From Pirellulales bacterium (GTDB taxonomy: Bacteria; Planctomycetota; Planctomycetia; Pirellulales; Lacipirellulaceae): DNA of 64,000 bases. The position numbers and the translations under genes are program-made. A model generated the notes under the pieces. That model ran no database searches. It had not been told where the DNA came from and was given only the letters and a program-made list of their open reading frames with translations. Shown one piece after another: positions 36,289-44,869 of the stretch (positions are counted from its first letter, which is position 1; every line of letters starts with the position of its first letter). The stretch lies in assembly GCA_022841705.1 (NCBI GenBank), contig JALHQZ010000003.1, forward strand, positions 62,001 to 126,000, read 5' to 3'.

Positions 36289-37161
36289 ATGACACGCCGC
36301 ATTTTGAGTTTCTTTTTTATCGGTCTGCTTTCGCTAACTGCGTGGAGCAAGGAACCTACGCCGGTCCAGCCCGCTTCGCTCGAGAAGCCAACCGTCACGA
36401 CCGAGCACCCGCTTAAGCCCGTGCTGAAGATGGCGGGCGAAGCACACGCCAAGATCGAGCGTGAAGTGCGGGACTACACCTGTACCATTACCCGCCGGGA
36501 ACGGGTGCATGGCGAGCTACGAAGCTACGAGACAATCAACGCCAAGGTACGTCACGCCCAAGGGACCGACACGCCGTTCAGTGTGTATGTAAGTTTCCTC
36601 AAACCGAAGCAGCTTGCGGGCCGCGAAGCGCTGTTCGTCGCCGGTGAGAATGGCGACAAACTTTTGGTGCGGCGGGGCGGCACGCGGATGTCGTACGTTT
36701 CGACGTACCTTGAACCAATGAGCAAAATGGCGATGGACGAAAACCGCTACCCGATCACTGAGATCGGCTTCAAGCGGATGCTCGAAGTGCTGATGGAACG
36801 GATGCGCGATGACATGCGTTTCTCCGACGCCAAGGTCACCTTCTTCCAAGACGCCAAACTCGGCGGGCGCGCGTGCACCGGCGTCGAAGCGGTCCACGCC
36901 ACCGAGCGGCCCGAGTACACATTCCACCGCGCCGTGGTGCTGATCGATAAGGAGCTAAAGCTGCCGGTCGGCTACGCCGCCTACTGGTGGCCCGAAGAAA
37001 AAGGTGGCAAGCCGGTGTTGCTGGAGGAGTATTACTACACCAACATCAAGCTGAACGTGGGCCTCACCGACGCCGACTTCGACCGCGATAATCCCGAATA
37101 CAAATTCTTCGAGCGCGACGGCGCCGACCCGGCCGCCGAGAGCCAAACCGTTAGCCGTTAG
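36289..37161 (+). CDS. DUF1571 family exported protein
   Basis: A 290-residue protein starting at 36289, where a signal peptide begins (MTRRILSFFFIGLLSLTAWS); the frame open from 36112 adds 59 biased residues. The mature part contains YTCTITRRERVHGEL, YVSFLKPKQLAGREALFVAG and AAYWWPEEKGGKPVLLEEYY, typical of DUF1571 (lipoprotein-carrier-like fold). The function is unknown; LolA-like fold suggests binding of a hydrophobic ligand in the periplasm. Convergent with gluQ. Confidence 0.85.
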   Translation: MTRRILSFFFIGLLSLTAWSKEPTPVQPASLEKPTVTTEHPLKPVLKMAGEAHAKIEREVRDYTCTITRRERVHGELRSYETINAKVRHAQGTDTPFSVYVSFLKPKQLAGREALFVAGENGDKLLVRRGGTRMSYVSTYLEPMSKMAMDENRYPITEIGFKRMLEVLMERMRDDMRFSDAKVTFFQDAKLGGRACTGVEAVHATERPEYTFHRAVVLIDKELKLPVGYAAYWWPEEKGGKPVLLEEYYYTNIKLNVGLTDADFDRDNPEYKFFERDGADPAAESQTVSR

Positions 37162-37169
37162 CGCTTCGC

Positions 37170-37200
37170 TTAGCCGCGATGCGCTAGCGGAGCGAGTCGA
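37170..37200. repeat. Single copy of the TTAGCCGCGA word
   Basis: TTAGCCGCGATGCGCTAGCG followed by GAGCG repeats the left arm of element F at 31747 (one base different). No facing arm was seen here, so it may be a remnant. Confidence 0.75.
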
Positions 37201-37253
37201 TGGAGGGCGCAGATTGCCACGGATGCGGCGGATCAACGCGGATTTGTCGATAC

Positions 37254-38198
37254 TCACTCAGCGCGTAACCAGCGATCGTCCTCGACCGTAAACGAAATCG
37301 CCTTGCGCGGCAGCCGCTCGATATCGAAGCGCTCCCTAAACTTCCCGGCTGATAGTTCTGTGCGGTCACCGAATCCGCACCACTCAGCCATTAGCCCGAT
37401 CACGCGATCGGGCCGCACGCCAAGTTCACGATAGTGCGCCACGCGCGTATCGCCGTGCCGTTTCGCCAGCCTGCGGCCATCTTCGCCAATCACCAGTGGC
37501 AGATGCCGGTAAGCTGGCGGCGGGCCGAGGCCGAGTTCGTGTTGCAACCTTAACTGCCGCGGCGTCGATGAGAGTAAGTCATCGCCCCGGATAATTTGCG
37601 TGACGCCTTGCGCGGCATCGTCCACCACGACGGCGAGCTGATAGCTCGGCAGGCAGCCCTTCGTGCCCACGAGAAAATCACCGACGATGCGCTGCGTGTT
37701 GAACGACTGCGGCCCGGCGAAATGATCGTTGAAAGCTTCGGCGACATCGTGTGTGCGGAACCGCCACGATAATTGTGGGTCGTCCAACAGCACCGGATCG
37801 ACGCACGTTGGTTCGGCGGGTCGGCATGTCCCGGGGTAGCGCAGTTCATGCTCATCGCTATGCGGCGCGGATAGGCTCGCCGCCAAGATCTCGCTGCGGG
37901 TGCAGCGGCACGGATAGATGGCGCCGGTTCGAGCAAGCGTGGCGAGTGCGGCGGCGAACTCGGGGCAATGTTCGCTTTCGATCCGCGGCGGGCCATCCCA
38001 ATCAAGGCCTAGCCACTTGAGGTCGGCGATGGCCTGTTCGGCGGCGTGCGGTTTGATGCGGGGGCCATCGAGGTCGTCAATTCGTAGCGCCACCCGCCAG
38101 CCGCGCTGGCGGGCGAGCGCCCACGTCACCAAAAACGTCCGCGCGTTGCCCAAGTGCAGGGCGCCGGTTGGCGACGGGGCAAGACGGGTGGTTTCCAT
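37254..38198 (-). CDS. gluQ: Glutamyl-Q tRNA(Asp) synthetase
   Basis: A 314-residue protein, a short paralogue of glutamyl-tRNA synthetase lacking the anticodon-binding domain. TRLAPSPTGALHLGNARTFL is the HIGH-type signature (HLGN), ALRIDDLD and PCRCTRSE with PGTCR give the zinc-binding pattern, and RRLAKRHGD replaces KMSKS. It attaches glutamate to queuosine in tRNA-Asp. Complete; divergent from the phosphatase-like gene with 82 bases between starts. Confidence 0.92.
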   Translation of the reverse strand: METTRLAPSPTGALHLGNARTFLVTWALARQRGWRVALRIDDLDGPRIKPHAAEQAIADLKWLGLDWDGPPRIESEHCPEFAAALATLARTGAIYPCRCTRSEILAASLSAPHSDEHELRYPGTCRPAEPTCVDPVLLDDPQLSWRFRTHDVAEAFNDHFAGPQSFNTQRIVGDFLVGTKGCLPSYQLAVVVDDAAQGVTQIIRGDDLLSSTPRQLRLQHELGLGPPPAYRHLPLVIGEDGRRLAKRHGDTRVAHYRELGVRPDRVIGLMAEWCGFGDRTELSAGKFRERFDIERLPRKAISFTVEDDRWLRAE

Positions 38199-38280
38199 CG
38201 TTTTCGGCCAGATTTCGTGAGCAGATTTACCGCCGGGAAGCGTCTACAATGTAGCAACCTTCCGTAAGTTGAGATACGCA

Positions 38281-39117
38281 ATGCGACGACCGTTCTTAAT
38301 CATTCTCGGGGTGTGCCTAACACCAATCGCCATCCTCGCCGAGGAATCGAACTTCAATCCGCAGCCGCTCGCGCTCTGCGATAAGCTAGAAAACTTCTAC
38401 CAAGTGACGCCGCGATTTTACTCCGGCGGCCAGCCCGAAGGTGACGAGGCCTTTGCGGCGCTGGCCAAACAGGGAGTAAAGACGCTCCTCAGTGTCGACG
38501 GCGCCACGCCCGACGTCGCCGCCGCCAAGCGGCATGGCCTGCGGTACATTCACATTCCCTTCGGCTACGGCGGCATCCCGCGCGCAGCAGAACTGGCGCT
38601 AACACGCGCTGCGAAAGAATGCGAAGGCCCCATTTACGTCCACTGCCATCACGGCAAACACCGTGGCCCCGCCGGCATGGCGATCATGTGCCAAGCGACC
38701 GGCGCCGCCACCGCGGAAGAGTCGCATGACTACCTCGTCGAGGCCGGCACGGCGGCGAAGTATGCTGGTCTTTACGACAACGTCGCCAACTACAAACCCC
38801 CGCAAGCGGGCGAAGCGGCGTCCGAGCTGGTGGAGATCGCCGAGGTTCCTGAACTCGCTAAGCAGATGGTCGAGATTGATGGCTTGTTTGAAAAGCTCGC
38901 GAAACGACCGACCGATCGCCGTGCCGCCGTTGAGCTGGCAGAGCTGTTCCGGGAGTTGGCGAGATTAGACAAAGTCAACGATGTCGACTATGTGCAGCTT
39001 GCGAACTCGGCAGGAAACGCGGCTGAGGAGGTTGGCGCCCGCGACAACGCCCATCAATCCTACGTCCGCGTATTGCAAGCAACATGCAACAAGTGTCATG
39101 AGGTGTATCGCGACTAG
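38281..39117 (+). CDS. Exported cysteine-phosphatase-like protein with C-terminal c-type haem motif
   Basis: A 278-residue protein from the ATG at 38281 (an earlier in-frame ATG is at 38269). A signal peptide (RRPFLIILGVCLTPIAILAE) leads to a dual-specificity-phosphatase-like domain. YSGGQPEGDEAF precedes the P-loop HCHHGKHRG at 121-129, fitting H-C-x5-R, with Cys122 as nucleophile and an Arg at 127 or 128. Residues about 190-278 are four-helix-like and end in CNKCH (269-273) plus EVYRD, the haem attachment site placed as in cytochrome c'. The two parts would make a periplasmic phosphatase-cytochrome fusion. Both activities are inferred from motifs. Confidence 0.8.
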   Translation: MRRPFLIILGVCLTPIAILAEESNFNPQPLALCDKLENFYQVTPRFYSGGQPEGDEAFAALAKQGVKTLLSVDGATPDVAAAKRHGLRYIHIPFGYGGIPRAAELALTRAAKECEGPIYVHCHHGKHRGPAGMAIMCQATGAATAEESHDYLVEAGTAAKYAGLYDNVANYKPPQAGEAASELVEIAEVPELAKQMVEIDGLFEKLAKRPTDRRAAVELAELFRELARLDKVNDVDYVQLANSAGNAAEEVGARDNAHQSYVRVLQATCNKCHEVYRD

Positions 39118-39219
39118 CTGCGTCGAAAAAAGAAATGAGATAATTGAGATAAAGGGGGGATAGTCGGGATGATTCTGATCTCCCTTATCTCCACTTCATC
39201 CCCCGGATCTCCTTCCCTT

Positions 39220-40758
39220 CTATTCGCCGAACTTGATGCCTTGCGCGAGGGGCAGGGCCGAGCCGTAGTTGATGGTGCAGGTCGCCCGGCGCATGTATTG
39301 CTTCCACGAGTCGCTGCCGCTTTCGCGGCCGCCGCCCGTTTCTTTTTCGCCGCCGAAGGCGCCGCCGATTTCAGCGCCGCTGGTGCCGATGTTCACGCCA
39401 ACCAAGCCGCAGTCGCTACCGGCAGGGCCGATGAATCGGTGAGCTTCACGCACGTCACCGGTGAAGATCGACGACGAGAGTCCCTGTGGGACGGCATTGT
39501 GCATCGCGAGCGCTTCGTCGAGCGTATCAAACGGCACGATGTACAATAGCGGGGCAAAAGTCTCGTCATGCATGACCGCGGTTTGCGTTGGCAAACGTAC
39601 AATCGCGGGCTGCACGTAGACGCCACCGGGCAGGCCTTCGCTGATGCGCTCGCCACCGATCAGCAGCTCACCGTCCTGCGCGATGGCGGCGCCGATGCTG
39701 CGTTCGAAATGAGCGAACGCCTGTTCGTTCACTAGCGGGCCGACGAGCACGCCGGGCTGACGCGGATCGCCAATTGGCAGCGAAGCGTACGCCGATCGCA
39801 ACTTGCTGGTGAGTTTTTCTTCCAGCGAACGATGCACGAACAGCCGCCGTAAGCTGGTGCAGCGCTGGCCGCAGGTGCCGACCGCGGCAAAGACGATGGC
39901 CCGCACGGCGAGATCAAGGTCGGCGGTCGGCATGACGATCATGCCGTTGTTGCCGCCGAGTTCGAGGAGCGATTTGCCAAGCCGCGCGCCGACTACGGCA
40001 GCGACTTTCTTGCCCATCGCCACCGAGCCGGTCGCCGAGATCAGCGGCAAGCGTGCGTCGGCGGCGAGGGCGGCGCCGGCGTCAGGCCCGCCGATCACCA
40101 CGCTTGAAAGGCCCGCGGGAACGTCGACGCCAACGTCCTTCGCCGCATCGCAGACGACTTGATGGCACGCCAGCGCAATGAGCGGCGTTTGCTCGCTCGG
40201 TTTCCAGACGATCGGGTCGCCACAGACAAACCCCAGCATCGCGTTCCACGCCCAAACGGCAGCGGGGAAGTTGAATGCCGAGATCACGCCCACCGGGCCA
40301 AGCGGATGCCAATGCTCGATCAGATGATGCTCGGGCCGTTCACTGGCGATGGTAAGCCCGTGCAATTGCCGCGAGAGGCCGACGGCGAATTCGCAAATGT
40401 CGATCCATTCCTGGATTTCGCCGCGCGCTTCGGCAGGGATCTTGCCGGCTTCGATCGTTACGAGTTCGGCGAGCGGTTCGAGGCGTTCACGCACCAGGTC
40501 GCCGATTCTTCGCACGAGATGGCCGCGCTTCGGCGCCGGAATAGTCCGCCATGCTGCGAAGGCATGCGCCGCGTGATCGACCGCCAACTTCACCGCCGCG
40601 CCGTCGGCCGTTGCAATCCGGCTGGTTGCGGCGCCGTCAATCGGCGAACGGGGGGCCAGTTCGGCACTGCTCCACGGCAAACTGGTAACGCCGCTGATCG
40701 CGAGGCCATTCCACACGCCGTTGCGTTCGGCCGGCAGAATGTGAGTTGGAAGCTTCAT
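39220..40758 (-). CDS. ALDH7-type aldehyde dehydrogenase (aminoadipate semialdehyde / piperideine-6-carboxylate dehydrogenase)
   Basis: A 512-residue protein starting at 40758 (MKLPTHILPAERNGVWNGLA); the long frame upstream belongs to another frame of the neighbour. FNFPAAVWAWNAMLGFVCGD, LELGGNNGMIVM and GTCGQRCTSLRRLFVH give the NAD site and the catalytic Cys. NYGSALPLAQGIKFGE at the C-terminus is the ALDH7 (antiquitin/AmaB) ending. It oxidises the lysine-derived semialdehyde to 2-aminoadipate. The start overlaps the stop of the saccharopine dehydrogenase family gene (ATGA). Confidence 0.9.
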   Translation of the reverse strand: MKLPTHILPAERNGVWNGLAISGVTSLPWSSAELAPRSPIDGAATSRIATADGAAVKLAVDHAAHAFAAWRTIPAPKRGHLVRRIGDLVRERLEPLAELVTIEAGKIPAEARGEIQEWIDICEFAVGLSRQLHGLTIASERPEHHLIEHWHPLGPVGVISAFNFPAAVWAWNAMLGFVCGDPIVWKPSEQTPLIALACHQVVCDAAKDVGVDVPAGLSSVVIGGPDAGAALAADARLPLISATGSVAMGKKVAAVVGARLGKSLLELGGNNGMIVMPTADLDLAVRAIVFAAVGTCGQRCTSLRRLFVHRSLEEKLTSKLRSAYASLPIGDPRQPGVLVGPLVNEQAFAHFERSIGAAIAQDGELLIGGERISEGLPGGVYVQPAIVRLPTQTAVMHDETFAPLLYIVPFDTLDEALAMHNAVPQGLSSSIFTGDVREAHRFIGPAGSDCGLVGVNIGTSGAEIGGAFGGEKETGGGRESGSDSWKQYMRRATCTINYGSALPLAQGIKFGE

Positions 40759-41900
40759 GCGAGCACCTCCGGCCGATTTTCGGCGGCGATCGGCACGCGC
40801 ATGGGCGTGGCAGATTCGAAGGGGGCGCCGAACTCGTTGGTGATGAACTCTGCGAGCGAAACGTCTTCTTGCCTCACGAATCCGCGCTTGGGCAATTTGC
40901 CGTGGCGGAACAGATCGAGCACCGCGCAAATGCTGGTCGCGGTGGTGATTTGGATCGAGCTGGCTGGCACGCCGTGAATTTTGCCGTAGTAAATTTTGCG
41001 CGCGTCGGCTTCTTGCTCGTACCGGCCGTTGCGCCAGCCGGTAACCGTGCAAAACGCCAGCACCACGTCCTGGTGAGTGCAGGGGATGGCGGACTCCATC
41101 AACTCTTTGAGCAGCGGCCGGCGGTCTTGCAGTCGCAGGCCATGCAGCAAAAAGGTCATCAGATATTGGTGCCCCAGATACCGCACGGTTTTATAATCGA
41201 GATCAATCACTTTGCCGACGAGCGTTTCGCACAACGTGCCAAGCCCACCGGAAGTGTTGAACGCTTCGTAGTCCACGCCATCGAGGCCGAAGCGTTCCAG
41301 GCCTTCAAGCGGCTGGAGCGCGACCAGTTTGCCATCGCGAATCGCATCGCACGGATTGCAGTACTCGTTGATCAGCCCGTCCGTCGACCAAGTGAGATTG
41401 TACTTCAGCAAGTTGGTCGGATAGAGCGGCAAGGCGCCGACCCGCATTTTCACGCGGTCGAGCCGTTCAAAGCGCTGGCACAAGTCGTACGCGAGGATTC
41501 CGATGAAACCTGGCGCCAGGCCGCACTGCGGCATGAAGATTTGCCCCGGCGCCGCGCACTCGGCAATTGAGCGGACGGCGTGGGTGGTAACGACATCTTC
41601 GGTGAGATCGAAATAACTCACGCCCGCCTTGAGCGCGGCGACGGCGATCCCTTGGTTCTGATCGAACGAGCAGGCGGAAAGCACCGCTTGGCGACCGGCG
41701 AACGCGGCGACGAGCTCATCGTGCTGCGTGACATCGAGCACTTTGGTGGCGACCGGCGTCTCTTGAGCCAAGGACGCCAGCGCCGCCTCGGAGACATCGC
41801 CCACCAGCACGTCGTAGTGCCCCGACAGATGCAAGAGTCGCGCGATGCCCCGGCCAATCTTGCCGGCGCCCAAAATCACAACGGGATATTTTTTACTCAC
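40755..41900 (-). CDS. Saccharopine dehydrogenase family protein
   Basis: A 381-residue protein. VVILGAGKIGRGIARLLHLS binds NAD(P), CSFDQNQGIAVAALKAGVSY and CGLAPGFIGILAYDLC are the saccharopine-dehydrogenase family blocks, and RYLGHQYLMTFLLHGLRLQD is in the C-terminal domain. In the presence of ALDH7 it most likely releases aminoadipate semialdehyde and glutamate from saccharopine (the LYS9-type step), or acts as lysine dehydrogenase. It is translationally coupled to both neighbours by 4-base overlaps. Confidence 0.85.
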   Translation of the reverse strand: MSKKYPVVILGAGKIGRGIARLLHLSGHYDVLVGDVSEAALASLAQETPVATKVLDVTQHDELVAAFAGRQAVLSACSFDQNQGIAVAALKAGVSYFDLTEDVVTTHAVRSIAECAAPGQIFMPQCGLAPGFIGILAYDLCQRFERLDRVKMRVGALPLYPTNLLKYNLTWSTDGLINEYCNPCDAIRDGKLVALQPLEGLERFGLDGVDYEAFNTSGGLGTLCETLVGKVIDLDYKTVRYLGHQYLMTFLLHGLRLQDRRPLLKELMESAIPCTHQDVVLAFCTVTGWRNGRYEQEADARKIYYGKIHGVPASSIQITTATSICAVLDLFRHGKLPKRGFVRQEDVSLAEFITNEFGAPFESATPMRVPIAAENRPEVLA

Positions 41901-42709
41901 GAAGTGGGCCCCTTCGCGTCCGTCGATTCAAAAATCTTGTCAGCGCTCGCGGCGACGAAGCCTTGGAATAATTCCCCGCTGGGGGTGCGGTAGCGCTTGG
42001 CGAACTCGTAGTAGCACGTCGGCACGGCGAGGGTTCTGCCCTCCGCGAACGGCATCTCCGCCCGGTCCGCCATTGTGGAGCCTTGCTCCAAGAGTACGCT
42101 GGGGTTGCCCTTCACGCGTCCGCCGGAGGAGTTCACGCTCAGGCCCAAGCTTTCCACCACCTGAAGGACATCTTCGACTTCGGGATGATGCTTCAGGTCC
42201 GTCACGCTGATCGTGAAATGGTTGGGCCGGATGCCGATGGTGCTGAACCACGCGGCGTACTCGCTTTCGGCCTGCAGCAGCTCGTACTCGGCAACGCTGA
42301 TGGGATTCCACAAGCGACCGGCCCAGAGAATATCGGTCGACTTCACGCGATTGGGATCAACCTGCGCGGCGCAGCGACGCAAGATTTCTCCCGCGGCGGA
42401 CGAGAGTTCATCGACGAGCAGTTCGCTGAGAAAGATGCGCGGCAAGTGCGGCTCTGGCGGCAAGTAGCCGAATGCGCGGAGTTTCTTCTCTTTGAATTCG
42501 TACGGGGCGAACTGCGTGTAGCCGAGCGCCAGAATGTGCGGTTCCAGTCGCGCGAGGCCGATCGGATCGACGGCCAGCGTGCGAAACGCCACGTGGTCGT
42601 TGAGCACGGTTTCGCCCCGGGCTTCAAACGCCTGTTTAATCCGGGCGGCTTGCGGCGTCATCGCCACATAGTCGGCCCACAATGCAGCGAAGAATTGAGT
42701 GGTGTTCAT
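41897..42709 (-). CDS. hglS: DUF1338/HglS-type 2-oxoadipate dioxygenase-decarboxylase
   Basis: A 270-residue protein starting at 42709 (MNTTQFFAALWADYVAMTPQ). DUF1338 enzymes bind Fe(II) and turn 2-oxoadipate into 2-hydroxyglutarate with loss of CO2. NDHVAFRT supplies His39, RPNHFTISV supplies His164, and a Glu in CYYEFAKRY (E235) or GELFQGF (E246) is the third ligand. It is shorter than the ~460-residue Pseudomonas HglS. Placement before the saccharopine/ALDH7 pair makes a lysine-degradation operon. Confidence 0.85.
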   Translation of the reverse strand: MNTTQFFAALWADYVAMTPQAARIKQAFEARGETVLNDHVAFRTLAVDPIGLARLEPHILALGYTQFAPYEFKEKKLRAFGYLPPEPHLPRIFLSELLVDELSSAAGEILRRCAAQVDPNRVKSTDILWAGRLWNPISVAEYELLQAESEYAAWFSTIGIRPNHFTISVTDLKHHPEVEDVLQVVESLGLSVNSSGGRVKGNPSVLLEQGSTMADRAEMPFAEGRTLAVPTCYYEFAKRYRTPSGELFQGFVAASADKIFESTDAKGPTS

Positions 42710-42789
42710 ACCCTCAATTATTCCCGCGCCGGTGGGCAAAGCAATAAGAACTGCGCGACCGGTGATAACGATTGCGCGTAACGGAGCGG

Positions 42790-43398
42790 CTAGCGCAGCA
42801 AAAACACCGCTGACGACCGGGGCCCCTGGGCGCCGATGACCAGCGATTGCTCGATATCGGCCGTTTTTGAGGGGCCAGAAATAAAGGCCCCGAACGCCTT
42901 GCGACCATCGGCAAACTCAGGCAGCCGCAGGCGGTCGTACGCCGCGTGCATGTGCGGCACGAGCCCATTCGCCGGTACAACCACAATCAAGTGCTCCGCC
43001 ATGAAGAGGAGCGCCCGGTACTTGATCGCGGCATCACTGATCCACACGGCGCCGTTCTCGGCAACCGCAAGTTCAGCGTTGACGATCGCGATATCGAGTT
43101 GATCGAGCTCATGCGCGCGAGCGAGAGAATCCAAATGGACTGACGAATCACCCACGCCCGGCACAAGCGAGCAGATGCGCGTCGCCGATTGATACGCGGG
43201 TAGCTCGGCCAGCGTGGCGTTGATCTGATCGAGCGAGTCGACCAGATACCCCGCGCTGCCAATGGATTTAAGCAGCCCGCAGAACTGGCCGACGATGTCG
43301 TCGTACTCGATCCACGTTCCCTTGACCTGCGGCACAGGTGTCGCCGGGGGCTGGTTCGCACGGACGGCGGTCAGAATTTGTTCGCGACTTGTCGGCAT
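42790..43398 (-). CDS. lutC: LutC/YkgG family LUD-domain protein (lactate utilisation)
   Basis: A 202-residue protein of the LUD domain family. NAELAVAENGAVWISD and HLIVVVPANGLVPHMHAAYD are the conserved core, with FGAFISGPSKTADIEQSLVI near the end. It forms part of the LutABC L-lactate oxidation complex. The start immediately follows the lutB stop with no spacing. Confidence 0.92.
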   Translation of the reverse strand: MPTSREQILTAVRANQPPATPVPQVKGTWIEYDDIVGQFCGLLKSIGSAGYLVDSLDQINATLAELPAYQSATRICSLVPGVGDSSVHLDSLARAHELDQLDIAIVNAELAVAENGAVWISDAAIKYRALLFMAEHLIVVVPANGLVPHMHAAYDRLRLPEFADGRKAFGAFISGPSKTADIEQSLVIGAQGPRSSAVFLLR

Positions 43399-44760
43399 CT
43401 ACTTTTTTCGTTCTCGAAACAACTGCCGGAAACTCTTCTTCGGTGCGGGTGGCAGCTCGCGTTGGCGGCCCCAGCCGTTAAGGCGGTTGTATACCAGCCA
43501 GCGCGGGGCGAAACGGAGCGCGAAGCGGCCCACGCGGCCAGCGGTGGCGTACAACCAGGGTGAGCGGAACAATAGTCCAGCCATCTTCATCGCAAAGCGT
43601 TTGTCGGCGGGGACGAGTTTCTCATCCGCCAGTTCCTTTCGCCACGCCAATAGCTGGTGATGCAGCGGAATCTTCACCGGGCAAACATCGGTGCAGGAGC
43701 CGCACAGCGTACACGCGAAGGGGAGCGATGCATTCTTGGCCGCATCGCGCGCGGGGCCGAGTACGCTGCCGATCGGTCCCGCCACCGGTGACTCATAACT
43801 ATGCCCGCCACTGCGGCGATACACGGGGCATGTGTTGAGGCACGCCCCGCAGCGGATGCAGTTAAGCGACCGTCGGAACTCTTCGCTCGCCAGCAGCTTG
43901 CTCCGGCCGTTATCGACCAGCACCACATGCAACTCGCCGCCGAGCCGCGGCGCGTGGAAGTGCGAGGAGTACGTGGTGATCGGCTGGCCCGTCGCGGAAC
44001 GCGCGAGCAGCCGCAAGAACACGCCGAGGTGATGCAGTTTGGGAATGAGCTTTTCGATCCCCATCGATGCGATGTGCAGCGATGGCAGCGAGGCGCCGAG
44101 GTCGGCGTTCCCTTCGTTGGTGCAGACCACGAATCCGCCAGTTTCGGCGATTGCGAAATTGACGCCGGTCAGCCCCGCGTCGGCCTCGAGAAACTTCTGC
44201 CGTAGGTGAACGCGGGCCGCTTCGGTCAAGTATTCAGGTTGGAACTCGCCAGCGATGGTGCCGAGCTTCTCGTGGAACAGCTCGCCGACTTCTTCCTTCT
44301 TGATGTGAATCGCCGGCAGCACGATGTGGCTTGGTGGTTCGTTGCGCCACTGGACGATCCGTTCACCCAGGTCGGTATCGACGACTTCGATTCCGTGTTT
44401 CTCCAAGTAGGGATTGAGGTGGCACTCCTCGGTAAGCATCGACTTGCTTTTGGCGAGCAGCTTCACGTTGCGCTCTTGCAGGAGCCTCAGCACAATGGCG
44501 TTATGCTCCGCCGCATCGCGGGCCCAATGGACCTGGATGCCGTTGGCGGTGGCGTTGCGTTCAAATTCTTCGAGATACTCGGCGAGTCGAGACGACGTGT
44601 GCTGCTTGATTTGCGAGGCAATTTCACGCAGCGATTCCCACTCCGGCAGCGCCTGGGCGCATTTGTCCCGCTTCGAGCGCACGAACCAGAGCGCCGAATC
44701 ATGCCACGCCGCCCGCTTGCGGTCGGCGACGAATTCGGTGGCGAGGGTGGCGTGAGACAT
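43399..44760 (-). CDS. lutB: LutB iron-sulfur subunit of L-lactate dehydrogenase complex
   Basis: A 453-residue protein from the ATG at 44760 (MSHATLATEFVADRKRAAWH); the frame is open to 45093 but not LutB-like there. The LUD domain (KSKSMLTEECHLNPYLEKHG, GVNFAIAETGGFVVCTNEGN) is followed by two 4Fe-4S motifs: CIRCGACLNTCPVYRRSGGH and CTLCGSCTDVCPVKIPLHHQ. The C-terminus contains LFRSPWLYA. Electrons pass to the quinone pool. Between it and lutA is a 107-base spacer with paired hairpins. Confidence 0.95.
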   Translation of the reverse strand: MSHATLATEFVADRKRAAWHDSALWFVRSKRDKCAQALPEWESLREIASQIKQHTSSRLAEYLEEFERNATANGIQVHWARDAAEHNAIVLRLLQERNVKLLAKSKSMLTEECHLNPYLEKHGIEVVDTDLGERIVQWRNEPPSHIVLPAIHIKKEEVGELFHEKLGTIAGEFQPEYLTEAARVHLRQKFLEADAGLTGVNFAIAETGGFVVCTNEGNADLGASLPSLHIASMGIEKLIPKLHHLGVFLRLLARSATGQPITTYSSHFHAPRLGGELHVVLVDNGRSKLLASEEFRRSLNCIRCGACLNTCPVYRRSGGHSYESPVAGPIGSVLGPARDAAKNASLPFACTLCGSCTDVCPVKIPLHHQLLAWRKELADEKLVPADKRFAMKMAGLLFRSPWLYATAGRVGRFALRFAPRWLVYNRLNGWGRQRELPPAPKKSFRQLFRERKK

Positions 44761-44774
44761 TTGGAAGCTATTGA

Positions 44775-44869
44775 AGGATGGGTTATCAGCGTGAGTGGTA
44801 ACCCATCGTGTTTGAATGCAAATTGTTCCGACGCGTTGATGGGTTACCGCTGCGCGGATAACCCATCCT
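44775..44869. repeat. Paired hairpins K (foldback) between lutA and lutB
   Basis: GGATGGGTTATC...GGTAACCCATC (44775-44807) and GATGGGTTACC...GGATAACCCATCC (44838-44869) are each palindromic and also face each other. The right unit touches the lutA stop codon. It could set the stoichiometry of lutA against lutBC. Confidence 0.85.

Noticed and set aside
38226..38250. Promoter before the phosphatase-like gene
   Set aside because: TACAAT is a fair -10, but the nearest -35-like word is only 13 bases away.
39117..39219. Foldback between the phosphatase-like gene and the ALDH gene
   Set aside because: GAGATAA/TTATCTC pairing is short and interrupted; weaker than the others, so not counted.
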